NCBI GenBank assembly: GCA_964650315.1
Contig: CAZYQE010000002.1
Location: 88,396 to 152,395, forward strand
From: CAJMSU01 sp964650315
GTDB taxonomy: Bacteria > Bacillota_I > Bacilli_A > RF39 > UBA660
Direction: 5' to 3'
DNA: 64,000 nucleotides
The notes below the pieces were generated by a model. It saw only the letters and a program-made list of their open reading frames with translations. It had not been told where the DNA came from and did no database searches. The position numbers and the translations under genes are program-made. This document shows positions 25,371-33,967 of the stretch, one piece after another (positions within the stretch are counted from its first letter, which is position 1; every line of letters starts with the position of its first letter).

Positions 25371-26588
25371 ATGGATAAACCTTTAGCTATAAAACTTGCC
25401 CCTACTAAATTAAATGAAGTTATTGGACAATCTCATTTAATTGGTAAAGGTAAAATATTAACTAATTTAGTTAAGAATAAGAAATTATTTTCTATGATAT
25501 TATATGGTAAACCAGGTATTGGTAAAACTTCTATTGCCAATGTATTAGTAAATGAGCTTGATTTAAGATATAGGTTTTTAAACGCTACTATTAATACTAA
25601 AAAAGATATAGATACAGTTATAGAAGAAGCTAAAATGTATGATGGTATAGTTTTAATAATGGATGAAATTCATAGATTAAATAAAGATAAACAAGATATA
25701 TTACTGCCACAATTAGAATCTGGATTAATTACTTTAATAGGTATGACTACATCTAATCCATATCATTCTATTAATCCAGCTATTAGAAGTAGATGCCAAT
25801 TATTTGAACTTAATGAGTTAACTACTAAAGATATTATAAAAGGACTTAAAAAAGCTATAAAACACCCTGATTTAGACGGTATAAAGATAGATGATAAAAG
25901 TATAGAAGGAATCGCTAAACTCTCTGGAAATGACCTTAGATATGCTTATAATCTATTAGAGATTGCATACTACTCTACTGATGATAAAACTATTACTATA
26001 GATAAAATAAAAAATATAAATTCTAAACCAGTATTCTTCTCAGATAAAAATAGTGATGGTCATTATGATGTATTAAGTGGATTACAAAAGTCTATACGTG
26101 GTAGTGATATAGATGCATCACTTCACTATTTAGCTAGATTAGTAACTGAAGGAGATCTAGATTCAATATATAGAAGACTATCAGTAATAGCTTATGAAGA
26201 TATAGGACTTGCAAATCCTGCTATTGGACCTAGATTAAATGCTGCAATTAATGCAGCAGAGCGAGTCGGATTGCCAGAAGCTAGAATACCTCTAGGAACT
26301 ATAGTATCAGAAATGGCTTTATCTCCAAAAAGTAATACTGCTCATATAGCGTTTGATTCTGCATTAGAAGATATAGAACAAGGTAATGTAGGCACAATAC
26401 CAAAACATTTAAAAACAAATTCTAAAGATTATAAATATCCTCATAATTATGAAGGATCATATGTAGTACAACAATATCTTCCTGATAAAATAAAAAATAA
26501 AAAATACTACACTCCTAAAGATATAGGATATGAAAAAAATCTAAAAGAAATATATGATAAATTAAACAAAATAAAAGAAAGCAAATAG
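25371..26588 (+). CDS. rarA: replication-associated recombination protein A
   Basis: The 405-residue AAA+ protein has Walker A G-K-P-G-I-G-K-T-S, Walker B I-M-D-E-I-H-R-L-N and the sensor M-T-T-S-N-P. The RarA-specific C-terminal half follows, with S-D-I-D-A-S-L-H-Y-L-A-R-L, A-Y-E-D-I-G-L-A and Y-P-H-N-Y-E-G. It acts at stalled forks and gaps with SSB. The ATG at 25371 is placed after TAGGTGAT. The GTG at 25362 overlaps that site. Confidence 0.95.
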   Translation: MDKPLAIKLAPTKLNEVIGQSHLIGKGKILTNLVKNKKLFSMILYGKPGIGKTSIANVLVNELDLRYRFLNATINTKKDIDTVIEEAKMYDGIVLIMDEIHRLNKDKQDILLPQLESGLITLIGMTTSNPYHSINPAIRSRCQLFELNELTTKDIIKGLKKAIKHPDLDGIKIDDKSIEGIAKLSGNDLRYAYNLLEIAYYSTDDKTITIDKIKNINSKPVFFSDKNSDGHYDVLSGLQKSIRGSDIDASLHYLARLVTEGDLDSIYRRLSVIAYEDIGLANPAIGPRLNAAINAAERVGLPEARIPLGTIVSEMALSPKSNTAHIAFDSALEDIEQGNVGTIPKHLKTNSKDYKYPHNYEGSYVVQQYLPDKIKNKKYYTPKDIGYEKNLKEIYDKLNKIKESK

Positions 26589-26598
26589 CTTTCTTTTT
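26576..26598. terminator. terminator at rarA end
   Basis: AGAAAGC and GCTTTCT arms with a five-base loop and T run. The hairpin overlaps the rarA stop and could also serve the converging lipoprotein gene. Confidence 0.75.
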
Positions 26599-26602
26599 AT
26601 TA

Positions 26603-27034
26603 TTACTTAATTTCACAAGTATAACCAGTTTTTTCTAAGGCTTTCTTACCTTTTTCTGGTGTAGTCATTTTCTTAGAAATATCATCACTAAGTTTATGAA
26701 CATCTAATACAGAATAAACTTTTAAATGTTTATTTTTAATAGATTGTTTACAACTCTTAAATGAATCTTTATACTCAGTCATTGCTTCTTTAACTATTTT
26801 ACAAAAATCTTGTTTTTCAAATAATTTAAGTTGTGAACTATTATAACTAGATAAATCCATATCATAATTAAAATCAATAGTTTTAATAGAATTACCTACA
26901 AATCCAACATTAAATTCAATATCTACCCCACTAGCATTTTGAGTACAAACTAATTTTTTCTTATTTCCAGTAGAACAACCTACTAATACTAATGATAAAA
27001 CAACTACCATTAAAATAACACCGTATTTTTTCAT
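26603..27034 (-). CDS. putative lipoprotein, 143 aa
   Basis: The signal peptide ends with lipobox V-L-V-G-C. The mature part has a Cys-containing strand L-V-C-T-Q-N-A-S-G-V-D-I-E, then further Cys in F-C-K-I-V, F-K-S-C-K-Q and Y-T-C-E-I, so two extracellular disulfides are possible. It resembles small lipoproteins common in Firmicutes whose role is unknown. AGGAGGTAG precedes the start. It is probably transcribed alone, 35 bases after holA ends. Confidence 0.7.
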   Translation of the reverse strand: MKKYGVILMVVVLSLVLVGCSTGNKKKLVCTQNASGVDIEFNVGFVGNSIKTIDFNYDMDLSSYNSSQLKLFEKQDFCKIVKEAMTEYKDSFKSCKQSIKNKHLKVYSVLDVHKLSDDISKKMTTPEKGKKALEKTGYTCEIK

Positions 27035-27069
27035 AACTACCTCCTATAATCAAATTGTATCATATATAA

Positions 27070-28008
27070 TTAATTTTTCAAGTTAATTATAAATAAATCT
27101 ATTAAGAATTCTCCATCTACATCTTTAGTCTTCATATCTAAATCAATATTAAATAAATTTCTAATTAATTCTAATAGTTCAGATTCATTATAATAATCAA
27201 TAAGTTCTTTAGTCTTTTTTACTCTATATTCAGACTCATCTAATATTTTAGATATTTTAATATTATTAAATCCTCTATTATATAGTATTTTAACTTGATA
27301 AATTATCCTTATTTGACTAGCCATTAACCCTATTAAAGAAATAGGCTCTACATTATTATCTTTTAGTTTATTATAACAAACTAATGCATTATATTTATCT
27401 TTCTGAAATAAATATTTAACAAATTCAAAAGTTAACTTTTGAATATCTATACTACTATCTATTAATAAATCATCTATATCATCAGTAGTAATATTCTTAT
27501 CATTATCTTTATAACTTATTAATTTTTGACATTCAGAATGTATTCTATCAAAATCATTATTACAATACTCATTTATTTTTCTTAATACACCAGTATCTAG
27601 ATTATACCCATTTAATTCTTTTTTTATAAATTCTACAGTATTATCAGAAGATTCCTGATAAACCATTTTTTTCTTTAATTCTTTAGTTATTTTTTTCGTA
27701 TTATTAAGTTTATTAGCAGTAATAATAAGTAAATTATTTTCACTAGGATTATCTAGATATTTTATTAAATGATTATAATCATCTTTATTTGAATCAATAC
27801 TAAAATTATCTATATTATTAATTACTATTACTTTTTTATCAGTAAATAAGCCATAAGAATCTAAATCATCTAATGCATTTTTTAATTCTACGTCATTAAG
27901 ATCATAATAATTAATAATTGCTTGATCAAATTTTTCTTTTTCTATAATATTTTTAATTTTATTTTTAATTATTATAGAATTATTATTTTCTATTAAATAA
28001 CTATTCAC
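27070..28008 (-). CDS. holA: DNA polymerase III delta subunit
   Basis: The 312-residue protein follows the HolA pattern. The N-terminal domain has Y-L-I-E-N-N then L-F-T-D-K-K-V-I-V-I-N-N, N-N-L-L-I-I-T-A-N-K comes next, and a C-terminal helical collar domain has L-I-G-L-M-A-S-Q-I-R-I-I-Y-Q. It opens the sliding clamp in the clamp loader. It starts with GTG overlapping the end of alaS by 8 bases, so translation is likely coupled to alaS. In Bacillus holA lies before rpsT; here it has moved to the alaS operon. Confidence 0.88.
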   Translation of the reverse strand: MNSYLIENNNSIIIKNKIKNIIEKEKFDQAIINYYDLNDVELKNALDDLDSYGLFTDKKVIVINNIDNFSIDSNKDDYNHLIKYLDNPSENNLLIITANKLNNTKKITKELKKKMVYQESSDNTVEFIKKELNGYNLDTGVLRKINEYCNNDFDRIHSECQKLISYKDNDKNITTDDIDDLLIDSSIDIQKLTFEFVKYLFQKDKYNALVCYNKLKDNNVEPISLIGLMASQIRIIYQVKILYNRGFNNIKISKILDESEYRVKKTKELIDYYNESELLELIRNLFNIDLDMKTKDVDGEFLIDLFIINLKN

Positions 28009-30694
28009 TACTATTTAACACTTTCTCTACATTATTTAAAACATTATCTAGATTAGTAATATCTTTTCCTCCACCTTGAGCAAAAGTATTACTTCCACCA
28101 CCATTACCTCCTGTTTCAACGCTTACTTCTTTTACTACTTCTCCTGCATTAATAGAAGAATTACTACGAGCTACAAAATTAATAATAGAATTATTCTTAA
28201 TATTAGCAAATAATATAAATCCTTTATCCATATTAGTTATTAAAGTATCAGCTATAGATTTTAAACTATTTATATCTTCATCTTCTACTTTCATAACCAA
28301 ACCTTTAATAGAACCATAATCTTTTATATTATTTCTATAATTATCTATATCGATTAAAGCAGTATTTTGTCTTAACTCTTTATACTTCTTTTCTAAAAGT
28401 TTTACTTCATTATGTATATATTGAAGTTCATTTTTACAAAATACTATGTCTTTATATGACATAGGAGTATTATTACTAATATCTACATCAAATTCTAAAT
28501 TATTTCCAGTTTTTTTAGCATCATCTAAAATAGCTTTAGCTTTCATTAATAATCTAACTATTTCATCTTTATACGGTTTAGTAAATCTTCCTAATACATC
28601 TTCTATTCTACTACCTGTAGTTGCTTCTATTCTATAAACATTACTTCCTTTAGATTCACAAGAATAAATAGCAAATTTTTCTATATCTCTAGTATTAACT
28701 GCATGTGTACCACCACATAATTCAACTGATTTACCAATCTTTACTACTCTAACCATATCAGAATACTTCTCATCAAACAAAGCCATAGCACCTAATTCTT
28801 TAGCTTTATTAATCGGCATAACTTCAGTAGAAACAATAATATGTTCATTAATCATATTATTAACAAAATCTTCTACTTCTATTAACTTATCATCAGATAT
28901 CTTATTAGAACAAGTAAAATCAAATCTTAATTTATTATCATCAACATAACTACCAGATTGTTTAATGTTTTTAGATATTAATTCTTGTAATGCATACTGT
29001 AACATATGGACACTAGAATGGTTATGCTCAGTATTCTTTCTCTTATCTTTATCTAAAACTAATTCACATTCATCACCAGTAGATATAACACCAGCCAGTA
29101 ATTTAACTTTATGTATATGTTGACCATTAGGAGCCTTAAAAACGTCTAATACACGAGCTTTAAAACTTTTACCTACAATCATACCAGTATCACTAACTTG
29201 ACCACCAGACTCTGCATAAAAACATGTTCTGTCTAAAGCAATATAAGTATCATGATCAATACTATCTACAATTTCATCTTTAGAAAAGATTGCAGTTACT
29301 TTACTCTTTAATCTATATAAACCATATACAAATTCACTAGGAGTCTTAAAAGTTAATAAAACTTGTTTTTGATTAGCCATAGAAGTAGTATTTTTAATAT
29401 TCTTTCTAGCTAAATCTTTCTGATTCTTCATACATTCATTGAATTCATCTACTGATACAGAATAACCTTGTTCTTTTAAATACTCTTCAGTAAGTTCAAA
29501 AGGAAAACCATAAGTATCATATAACTTAAAAGCATCCTTACCACTAATTACCCCATCACTAGAATGTTTAACTAATTCTTTAAGTCTTTTCTCACCCGCT
29601 TCTAATGTTTTAAAGAATAATTTTTCTTCTTCTAAAACTAAAACTTCTACATGAGGTCTTTTATCTAATAAATAAGGATAAGCATCTTTCATAACATCTA
29701 CTACTTCAGATACTAATTTATACATAAATGGTTCACTAAAACCAATTACTTTACCAAATCTAACACTACGACGAAGTAATCTTCTAAGTACATAACCACG
29801 TCCAGTATTACCAAAATACTCTCCATCTGCCAAAGCAAAAGTAATAGCTCTAATATGATCTACAATAATTTTAAATTCCTTTTGTCCAGTATAATCATAT
29901 CCAGATAAAGATTCTAAATGATCTATTATAGGTTTAAATAAATCAGTTTCAAAATTACTATCTACATCTTGGAATATACAGCAAAATCTCTCAAGTCCAG
30001 CCCCAGTATCAATATTCTTACTAGGTAGTTCTTCATAATTAGCTCTATCCACTCCACTTTTAGCATTATATTGACTAAATACATTATTCCATATTTCAAC
30101 ATAACGTTCTTGATCTTTATCATTTTTAAATTTATCAAAAGCATCTCCATTAGGATCATACTTTTCTCCCCTATCAAAGAAAATCTCAGAATCAGGTCCA
30201 CAAGGACCTTCCCCTATTTCCCAAAAATTACCTTCTATAGAAACAATATGACTAGGATCTAATCCTAACTCAATCCATTTATTCTTAGTATCAAGATCAG
30301 ATGGATAATATGTTACAAATAATAACTCTTTAGGAATACCATAATAATCAGAAGAAGTTAATAATTCATAAGCATATTCTATTGCTTCTTCTCTAAAATA
30401 ATCTCCTATAGAAAAATTACCCATCATTTCAAAAAAAGTTAAATGTCTTTTAGTAATACCAACATTATCAATATCATTAGTACGAATACATTTTTGTATA
30501 TTAACCATTCTTCTATTATTAGGAACTTCTCTACCATCAAAGAATTTCTTTAAAGGAGCAACTCCTGCATTAATCCATAATAAAGTATCATCATTAACAG
30601 GTATTAATGAAGCACTATCTATTTTTTCATGATTTTTACTCTCAAAAAAATCAAACCATATCTTTCTAATTTCATTATGAGATTTAAACTCCAT
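28001..30694 (-). CDS. alaS: alanyl-tRNA synthetase
   Basis: The 897-residue protein has all AlaRS domains: a class II catalytic core starting R-K-I-W-F-D-F-F with P-V-N-D-D-T-L-L-W, and editing-site H-N-H-S-S-V-H and C-G-G-T-H-A. A C-terminal C-Ala part ends G-G-N-G-G-G. It charges tRNA-Ala and clears Ser/Gly errors. The ATG at 30694 has GGGAG 8 bases upstream; the ATG at 30703 touches that site. It follows cmk closely and is under the upstream T-box. Confidence 0.97.
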   Translation of the reverse strand: MEFKSHNEIRKIWFDFFESKNHEKIDSASLIPVNDDTLLWINAGVAPLKKFFDGREVPNNRRMVNIQKCIRTNDIDNVGITKRHLTFFEMMGNFSIGDYFREEAIEYAYELLTSSDYYGIPKELLFVTYYPSDLDTKNKWIELGLDPSHIVSIEGNFWEIGEGPCGPDSEIFFDRGEKYDPNGDAFDKFKNDKDQERYVEIWNNVFSQYNAKSGVDRANYEELPSKNIDTGAGLERFCCIFQDVDSNFETDLFKPIIDHLESLSGYDYTGQKEFKIIVDHIRAITFALADGEYFGNTGRGYVLRRLLRRSVRFGKVIGFSEPFMYKLVSEVVDVMKDAYPYLLDKRPHVEVLVLEEEKLFFKTLEAGEKRLKELVKHSSDGVISGKDAFKLYDTYGFPFELTEEYLKEQGYSVSVDEFNECMKNQKDLARKNIKNTTSMANQKQVLLTFKTPSEFVYGLYRLKSKVTAIFSKDEIVDSIDHDTYIALDRTCFYAESGGQVSDTGMIVGKSFKARVLDVFKAPNGQHIHKVKLLAGVISTGDECELVLDKDKRKNTEHNHSSVHMLQYALQELISKNIKQSGSYVDDNKLRFDFTCSNKISDDKLIEVEDFVNNMINEHIIVSTEVMPINKAKELGAMALFDEKYSDMVRVVKIGKSVELCGGTHAVNTRDIEKFAIYSCESKGSNVYRIEATTGSRIEDVLGRFTKPYKDEIVRLLMKAKAILDDAKKTGNNLEFDVDISNNTPMSYKDIVFCKNELQYIHNEVKLLEKKYKELRQNTALIDIDNYRNNIKDYGSIKGLVMKVEDEDINSLKSIADTLITNMDKGFILFANIKNNSIINFVARSNSSINAGEVVKEVSVETGGNGGGSNTFAQGGGKDITNLDNVLNNVEKVLNSSE

Positions 30695-30695
30695 A

Positions 30696-31346
30696 TTATT
30701 CATCTCCCTTAATATAATTAACTACTTTTTCAACTACTTCATCTATAGTTAAATTAGTAGTATCTATATATATTTGATCATCTGTACGCATTAGTGCACC
30801 TACTTCTTTATGCATATCATTATAATCTCTAGTCTTAATACTTTCTAATATTTCATCATAAGACATATCTATATTATTTTCTTTATTTTGTTTATATCTA
30901 CGATTAGCTCTCTCTTCTACAGAAGCATCTAAATAAAACTTATAATCTGCATCAGGAAATACAACAGTAGTAATATCTCTACCTTCCATAATTACATCTT
31001 TACCAGAAGCCATCTTTCTTTGTAAATCAACCATATTTTCACGTAATTTAACAATACTAGATACTTTAGAAACAATACTAGATACTTCTTTAGTTCTAAT
31101 TTCTTTACTTATATCTTCTCCATCTAAATAAACATTACCATCTTTATCAAAATTTATTTTAGAAGAAATAGATAAATCAACAATAGCATCATGATCATCT
31201 AAATCAATATTATTTTTTAATACTGCATAGGCTATCGCTCTATAGGTTGCACCTGTATCAATATTAGTTAAATTAAGTTTTTTAGCAACTTCCTCAGTAA
31301 TAGTACCTTTACCACTACCAGCTGGTCCATCAATTGCTATTATCAT
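30696..31346 (-). CDS. cmk: cytidylate kinase
   Basis: The 216-residue enzyme has the P-loop I-D-G-P-A-G-S-G-K-G-T, then N-I-D-T-G-A-T-Y-R-A, E-G-R-D-I-T-T-V-V-F-P, and a lid R-A-N-R-R-Y-K-Q. It phosphorylates CMP and dCMP. Its start overlaps the previous gene as ATGA, and its stop is within 2 bases of the alaS start, forming a tight operon. Confidence 0.96.
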   Translation of the reverse strand: MIIAIDGPAGSGKGTITEEVAKKLNLTNIDTGATYRAIAYAVLKNNIDLDDHDAIVDLSISSKINFDKDGNVYLDGEDISKEIRTKEVSSIVSKVSSIVKLRENMVDLQRKMASGKDVIMEGRDITTVVFPDADYKFYLDASVEERANRRYKQNKENNIDMSYDEILESIKTRDYNDMHKEVGALMRTDDQIYIDTTNLTIDEVVEKVVNYIKGDE

Positions 31347-31888
31347 ATAACCTCACCATCTTCACCATTTAAAATAGAATCTACTTGTTTTAATAATTTA
31401 TCTTTAGAAGTATTATAAATAGTATAATCATATTTATTATAATTATCTAATTCCACTTCAGTAATATGCATCTTTTCTTTTTCAGTTAATTCATTATCAT
31501 AACCTTCACGTATTATATGAACAATTTTAATATCATCAAATCTTTTCTTTAATTCTTCAAATTCACTAATTAACCTACCATCAGTAATAATAAATACTTG
31601 AAAATAATTTTTTAATATATCAATATCTTCACATAATCTATCTATTAAGAAAAACTTCTTACCTAGTTTATTTTGTATTACATCAACACCCATTTCTTGA
31701 AAAAATTCTCTTGGTTTTTCTTTTAAATCACCATTCCAACTAAAATAATTCTTTGCATACTCATATAAAGGCGCAGTAATATGCAAAATACATGCATTTT
31801 CTCCTTTATAATCAAATTGCTCCTTCATATATTTACCAACTAAATCTTTACCAGAACTAGCTTTTCCTGCTAATAAGAATATTTTCAT
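31343..31888 (-). CDS. P-loop (deoxy)nucleoside monophosphate kinase-like protein
   Basis: The 181-residue protein has a Walker A loop A-G-K-A-S-S-G-K-D at residues 7-15 followed by segments like dNMP kinases: H-I-T-A-P-L-Y-E-Y, a G-V-D-V-I-Q region, V-F-I-I-T-D-G-R as Walker B, and I-V-H-I-I-R-E. Related folds include phage dNMP kinase, dephospho-CoA kinase and phosphomevalonate kinase, so the substrate is open. It is the first gene after the T-box. AGGAGGATTT lies before the start, and it overlaps cmk by 4 bases. Confidence 0.65.
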   Translation of the reverse strand: MKIFLLAGKASSGKDLVGKYMKEQFDYKGENACILHITAPLYEYAKNYFSWNGDLKEKPREFFQEMGVDVIQNKLGKKFFLIDRLCEDIDILKNYFQVFIITDGRLISEFEELKKRFDDIKIVHIIREGYDNELTEKEKMHITEVELDNYNKYDYTIYNTSKDKLLKQVDSILNGEDGEVI

Positions 31889-31901
31889 AAATCCTCCTTT
31901 T

Positions 31902-31959
31902 ATTCAAATAAAAGACCACTATAGGAGGACAAAGTCCGGTACCATCCTACATTGGTCTT
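31902..31959 (-). terminator. T-box intrinsic terminator
   Basis: AAGACCA (31953-31959 on the reverse strand) pairs with TGGTCTT (31912-31918), followed by a TTTATTT tract. It sequesters one half of the antiterminator, the expected mutually exclusive fold. Confidence 0.8.
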
Positions 31960-32082
31960 AATTTTTATAACGGTATCCCGTAAAGCTCATAAAGTAGCTT
32001 CCTAACATAATAATAAATCTTTACACCAACCAGATTCTCTCTATAAATATTATTATTAGTACTCATCTTTACTCATCGCTTT
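31902..32082 (-). promoter_or_regulatory. T-box riboswitch, alanine specifier (GCU)
   Basis: On the reverse strand, Stem I is closed by AAAGC/GCTTT with a GATGA/GA kink-turn and GTAAAG/CTTTAT. The specifier loop reads GGAA-GCT-A (GCT at 31996-31998, an Ala codon) opposite an AGTA bulge. The distal AGAGA and GGTTGGTG motifs follow. The antiterminator has AGGATGGTACCGG (31936-31948) with the TGGT bulge that pairs with the tRNA end. Uncharged tRNA-Ala would allow read-through into kinase-cmk-alaS-holA. Confidence 0.9.
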
Positions 32083-32136
32083 ATAAATATTTCATATATA
32101 TTTTACCAAATTTAACTATTAAAGTAAATAATATTA

Positions 32137-33285
32137 TTATTTACTTTTTACTTTATCCATAAAATTAATTTTCTCATCAACAAACCCAAAAATTACTTTA
32201 CAACAAGCAATAACTGGAGTCGCAATAATCATACCAATTATTCCAAAGAAATGTCCAAATATTAATAATCCAGCCATTATAGTAACAGGATGTAATTTCA
32301 TAGTATGACCCATAATTAAAGGTTGATAGAAATTATTTTCTAATACTTGAACTACTATAATAGAAATAATAGTACATATACCAACCATAGGACTTATAGT
32401 GAACCCAACTATTACTGCTGGTACTGCTCCTATATATGGTCCAAAATATGGAATAACATCAGTTATTGCACAGAACAATGCAAATACAAGTGGTGCTTTT
32501 AAACCTGCTAAAGTAAGCCCAACACTTTGTGTAATAAATACAAAGAACATAACTATAAATACTCCTTGTACATAATGTCTAAGTGAACTATTTATTCTAT
32601 TAGTTAATTCAACTGCATTACCCTTCCATTTTTTAGGAAGCATATTAATAAAACCATTATGTAATTTATCAAAATCATATAACATATAAAAACCAATCAT
32701 TAATCCTAATACTACAGTAATACCTCCACTAATTAAAGCCCTAGCACAACTAATTAATGTATTAGGTAAATTAGTAGTAATATCATGTCCAAATTTTTCT
32801 AATCCAATATATAATTGATCTTTATATGAAGTTAAATCAAAATTATAATTATTACTTATATTCGCAATAAAATCATTTATAAACATTCTAATATCTCTTA
32901 AAGTATCTGGAATACCAGCTAAGAAATCTTTAATCTGACTAGTAAAAGTTGGTAACATTAAATATATAACTAAAGATATAGTACCAAAGAAGACTAAATA
33001 CACTAATATACAACCAACTACCCTAGGAATCTTCTTAGTCTGTAACCATTTAACTACTGGATCAAATAACCAAGCTACTAGTAACCCAATAAATAAAGGT
33101 GAAATAACTATTAAAAATTCTTTAACAACACTTAATACTTTCCACTCTTTAATTAAATATGTAATAAGTAAAATAACACATATAATAGCCATAAAGAAAC
33201 CTATTCTAAGTATCTTTTTACCAGTAGATAACATATCATTTAAACTTTTAACATCAATTTCCTTATCCTTAGTATCCTTCTTCAT
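32137..33285 (-). CDS. AI-2E family transporter (PerM/YtvI-like)
   Basis: The 382-residue protein has about eight membrane helices in the family layout: two N-terminal helices, one more helix, a long extracellular/soluble helical part (about residues 115-190) and a C-terminal bundle. The latter contains A-L-F-C-A-I-T-D-V-I-P-Y-F-G-P and the late L-H-P-V-T-I-M. Members export small molecules or ions, and the AI-2 link holds for only some. GGAGGCTAG precedes the start. It is transcribed alone, upstream of the T-box operon. Confidence 0.88.
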   Translation of the reverse strand: MKKDTKDKEIDVKSLNDMLSTGKKILRIGFFMAIICVILLITYLIKEWKVLSVVKEFLIVISPLFIGLLVAWLFDPVVKWLQTKKIPRVVGCILVYLVFFGTISLVIYLMLPTFTSQIKDFLAGIPDTLRDIRMFINDFIANISNNYNFDLTSYKDQLYIGLEKFGHDITTNLPNTLISCARALISGGITVVLGLMIGFYMLYDFDKLHNGFINMLPKKWKGNAVELTNRINSSLRHYVQGVFIVMFFVFITQSVGLTLAGLKAPLVFALFCAITDVIPYFGPYIGAVPAVIVGFTISPMVGICTIISIIVVQVLENNFYQPLIMGHTMKLHPVTIMAGLLIFGHFFGIIGMIIATPVIACCKVIFGFVDEKINFMDKVKSK

Positions 33286-33372
33286 ACCAACTAGCCTCCT
33301 ACTTTATATAAGTATATCATAAATACTAGAAATTAACACTAATTAATTGTATAATATTCTTAGGTGATTTAC

Positions 33373-33954
33373 ATGAAAACAATATTAGAAAATACTACTA
33401 ATGAAATAATTGTTAAAAATTCAAAATTTATTACTATATTACATAATATAGATGATAATACAGATATTAATATAATATTAGAAGATTACAAAGAAAAATA
33501 TCCTAAAGCTACTCATTATTGCTACGGATATATAACTGAAAATAAAAAGAAATCTAGTGATGATGGAGAGCCAGGTGGAACAGCTGGTACTCCAATATTA
33601 AATGTATTAGAAAAAGAAGATATAATAAATACTATTGCTATCGTAATAAGATACTTTGGCGGAATAAAATTAGGGGCAGGAGGACTAGTAAGAGCTTATT
33701 CTAAATCTATAAAAGAAGCTCTAAATAATTCTAATTTAATAGAATTAGAAGAAGGTTACCAAGTAGAAATAACATTTGATTATGATAACAAAAAAGATAT
33801 TGATTATAAATTAAAAAACTATGAAATTATAAACGAAGAATATTTAGATAAAATAACATATACTATATTAATACCAATCAATAGTATAGATAAAATCAAT
33901 AATTATAATTATAAAATTATTAATAAATTACTAATAAAAAAACAGAAGATTTAA
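33373..33954 (+). CDS. YigZ/IMPACT family protein
   Basis: The 193-residue protein has the UPF0029 core: S-D-D-G-E-P-G-G-T-A-G-T-P near residue 58, then V-I-R-Y-F-G-G-I-K-L-G-A-G-G-L-V-R-A-Y near 95-112, followed by a C-terminal ferredoxin-like domain. The family is related to eukaryotic IMPACT and may touch translation control, but its bacterial role is not settled. The ATG at 33373 follows TAGGTGAT. Confidence 0.88.
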   Translation: MKTILENTTNEIIVKNSKFITILHNIDDNTDINIILEDYKEKYPKATHYCYGYITENKKKSSDDGEPGGTAGTPILNVLEKEDIINTIAIVIRYFGGIKLGAGGLVRAYSKSIKEALNNSNLIELEEGYQVEITFDYDNKKDIDYKLKNYEIINEEYLDKITYTILIPINSIDKINNYNYKIINKLLIKKQKI

Positions 33955-33967
33955 TCTTCTGTTTTTT
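33941..33967. terminator. bidirectional terminator
   Basis: AACAGAAGAT and ATCTTCTGTT arms with a two- to four-base loop, with T and A runs on either side, between converging genes. Confidence 0.8.

Noticed and set aside
31900..32100. RNase P, 6S or SRP RNA in the stretch before the kinase-cmk-alaS operon
   Set aside because: The conserved cores of those RNAs are absent, whereas specifier loop, kink-turn and antiterminator of a T-box are all present.
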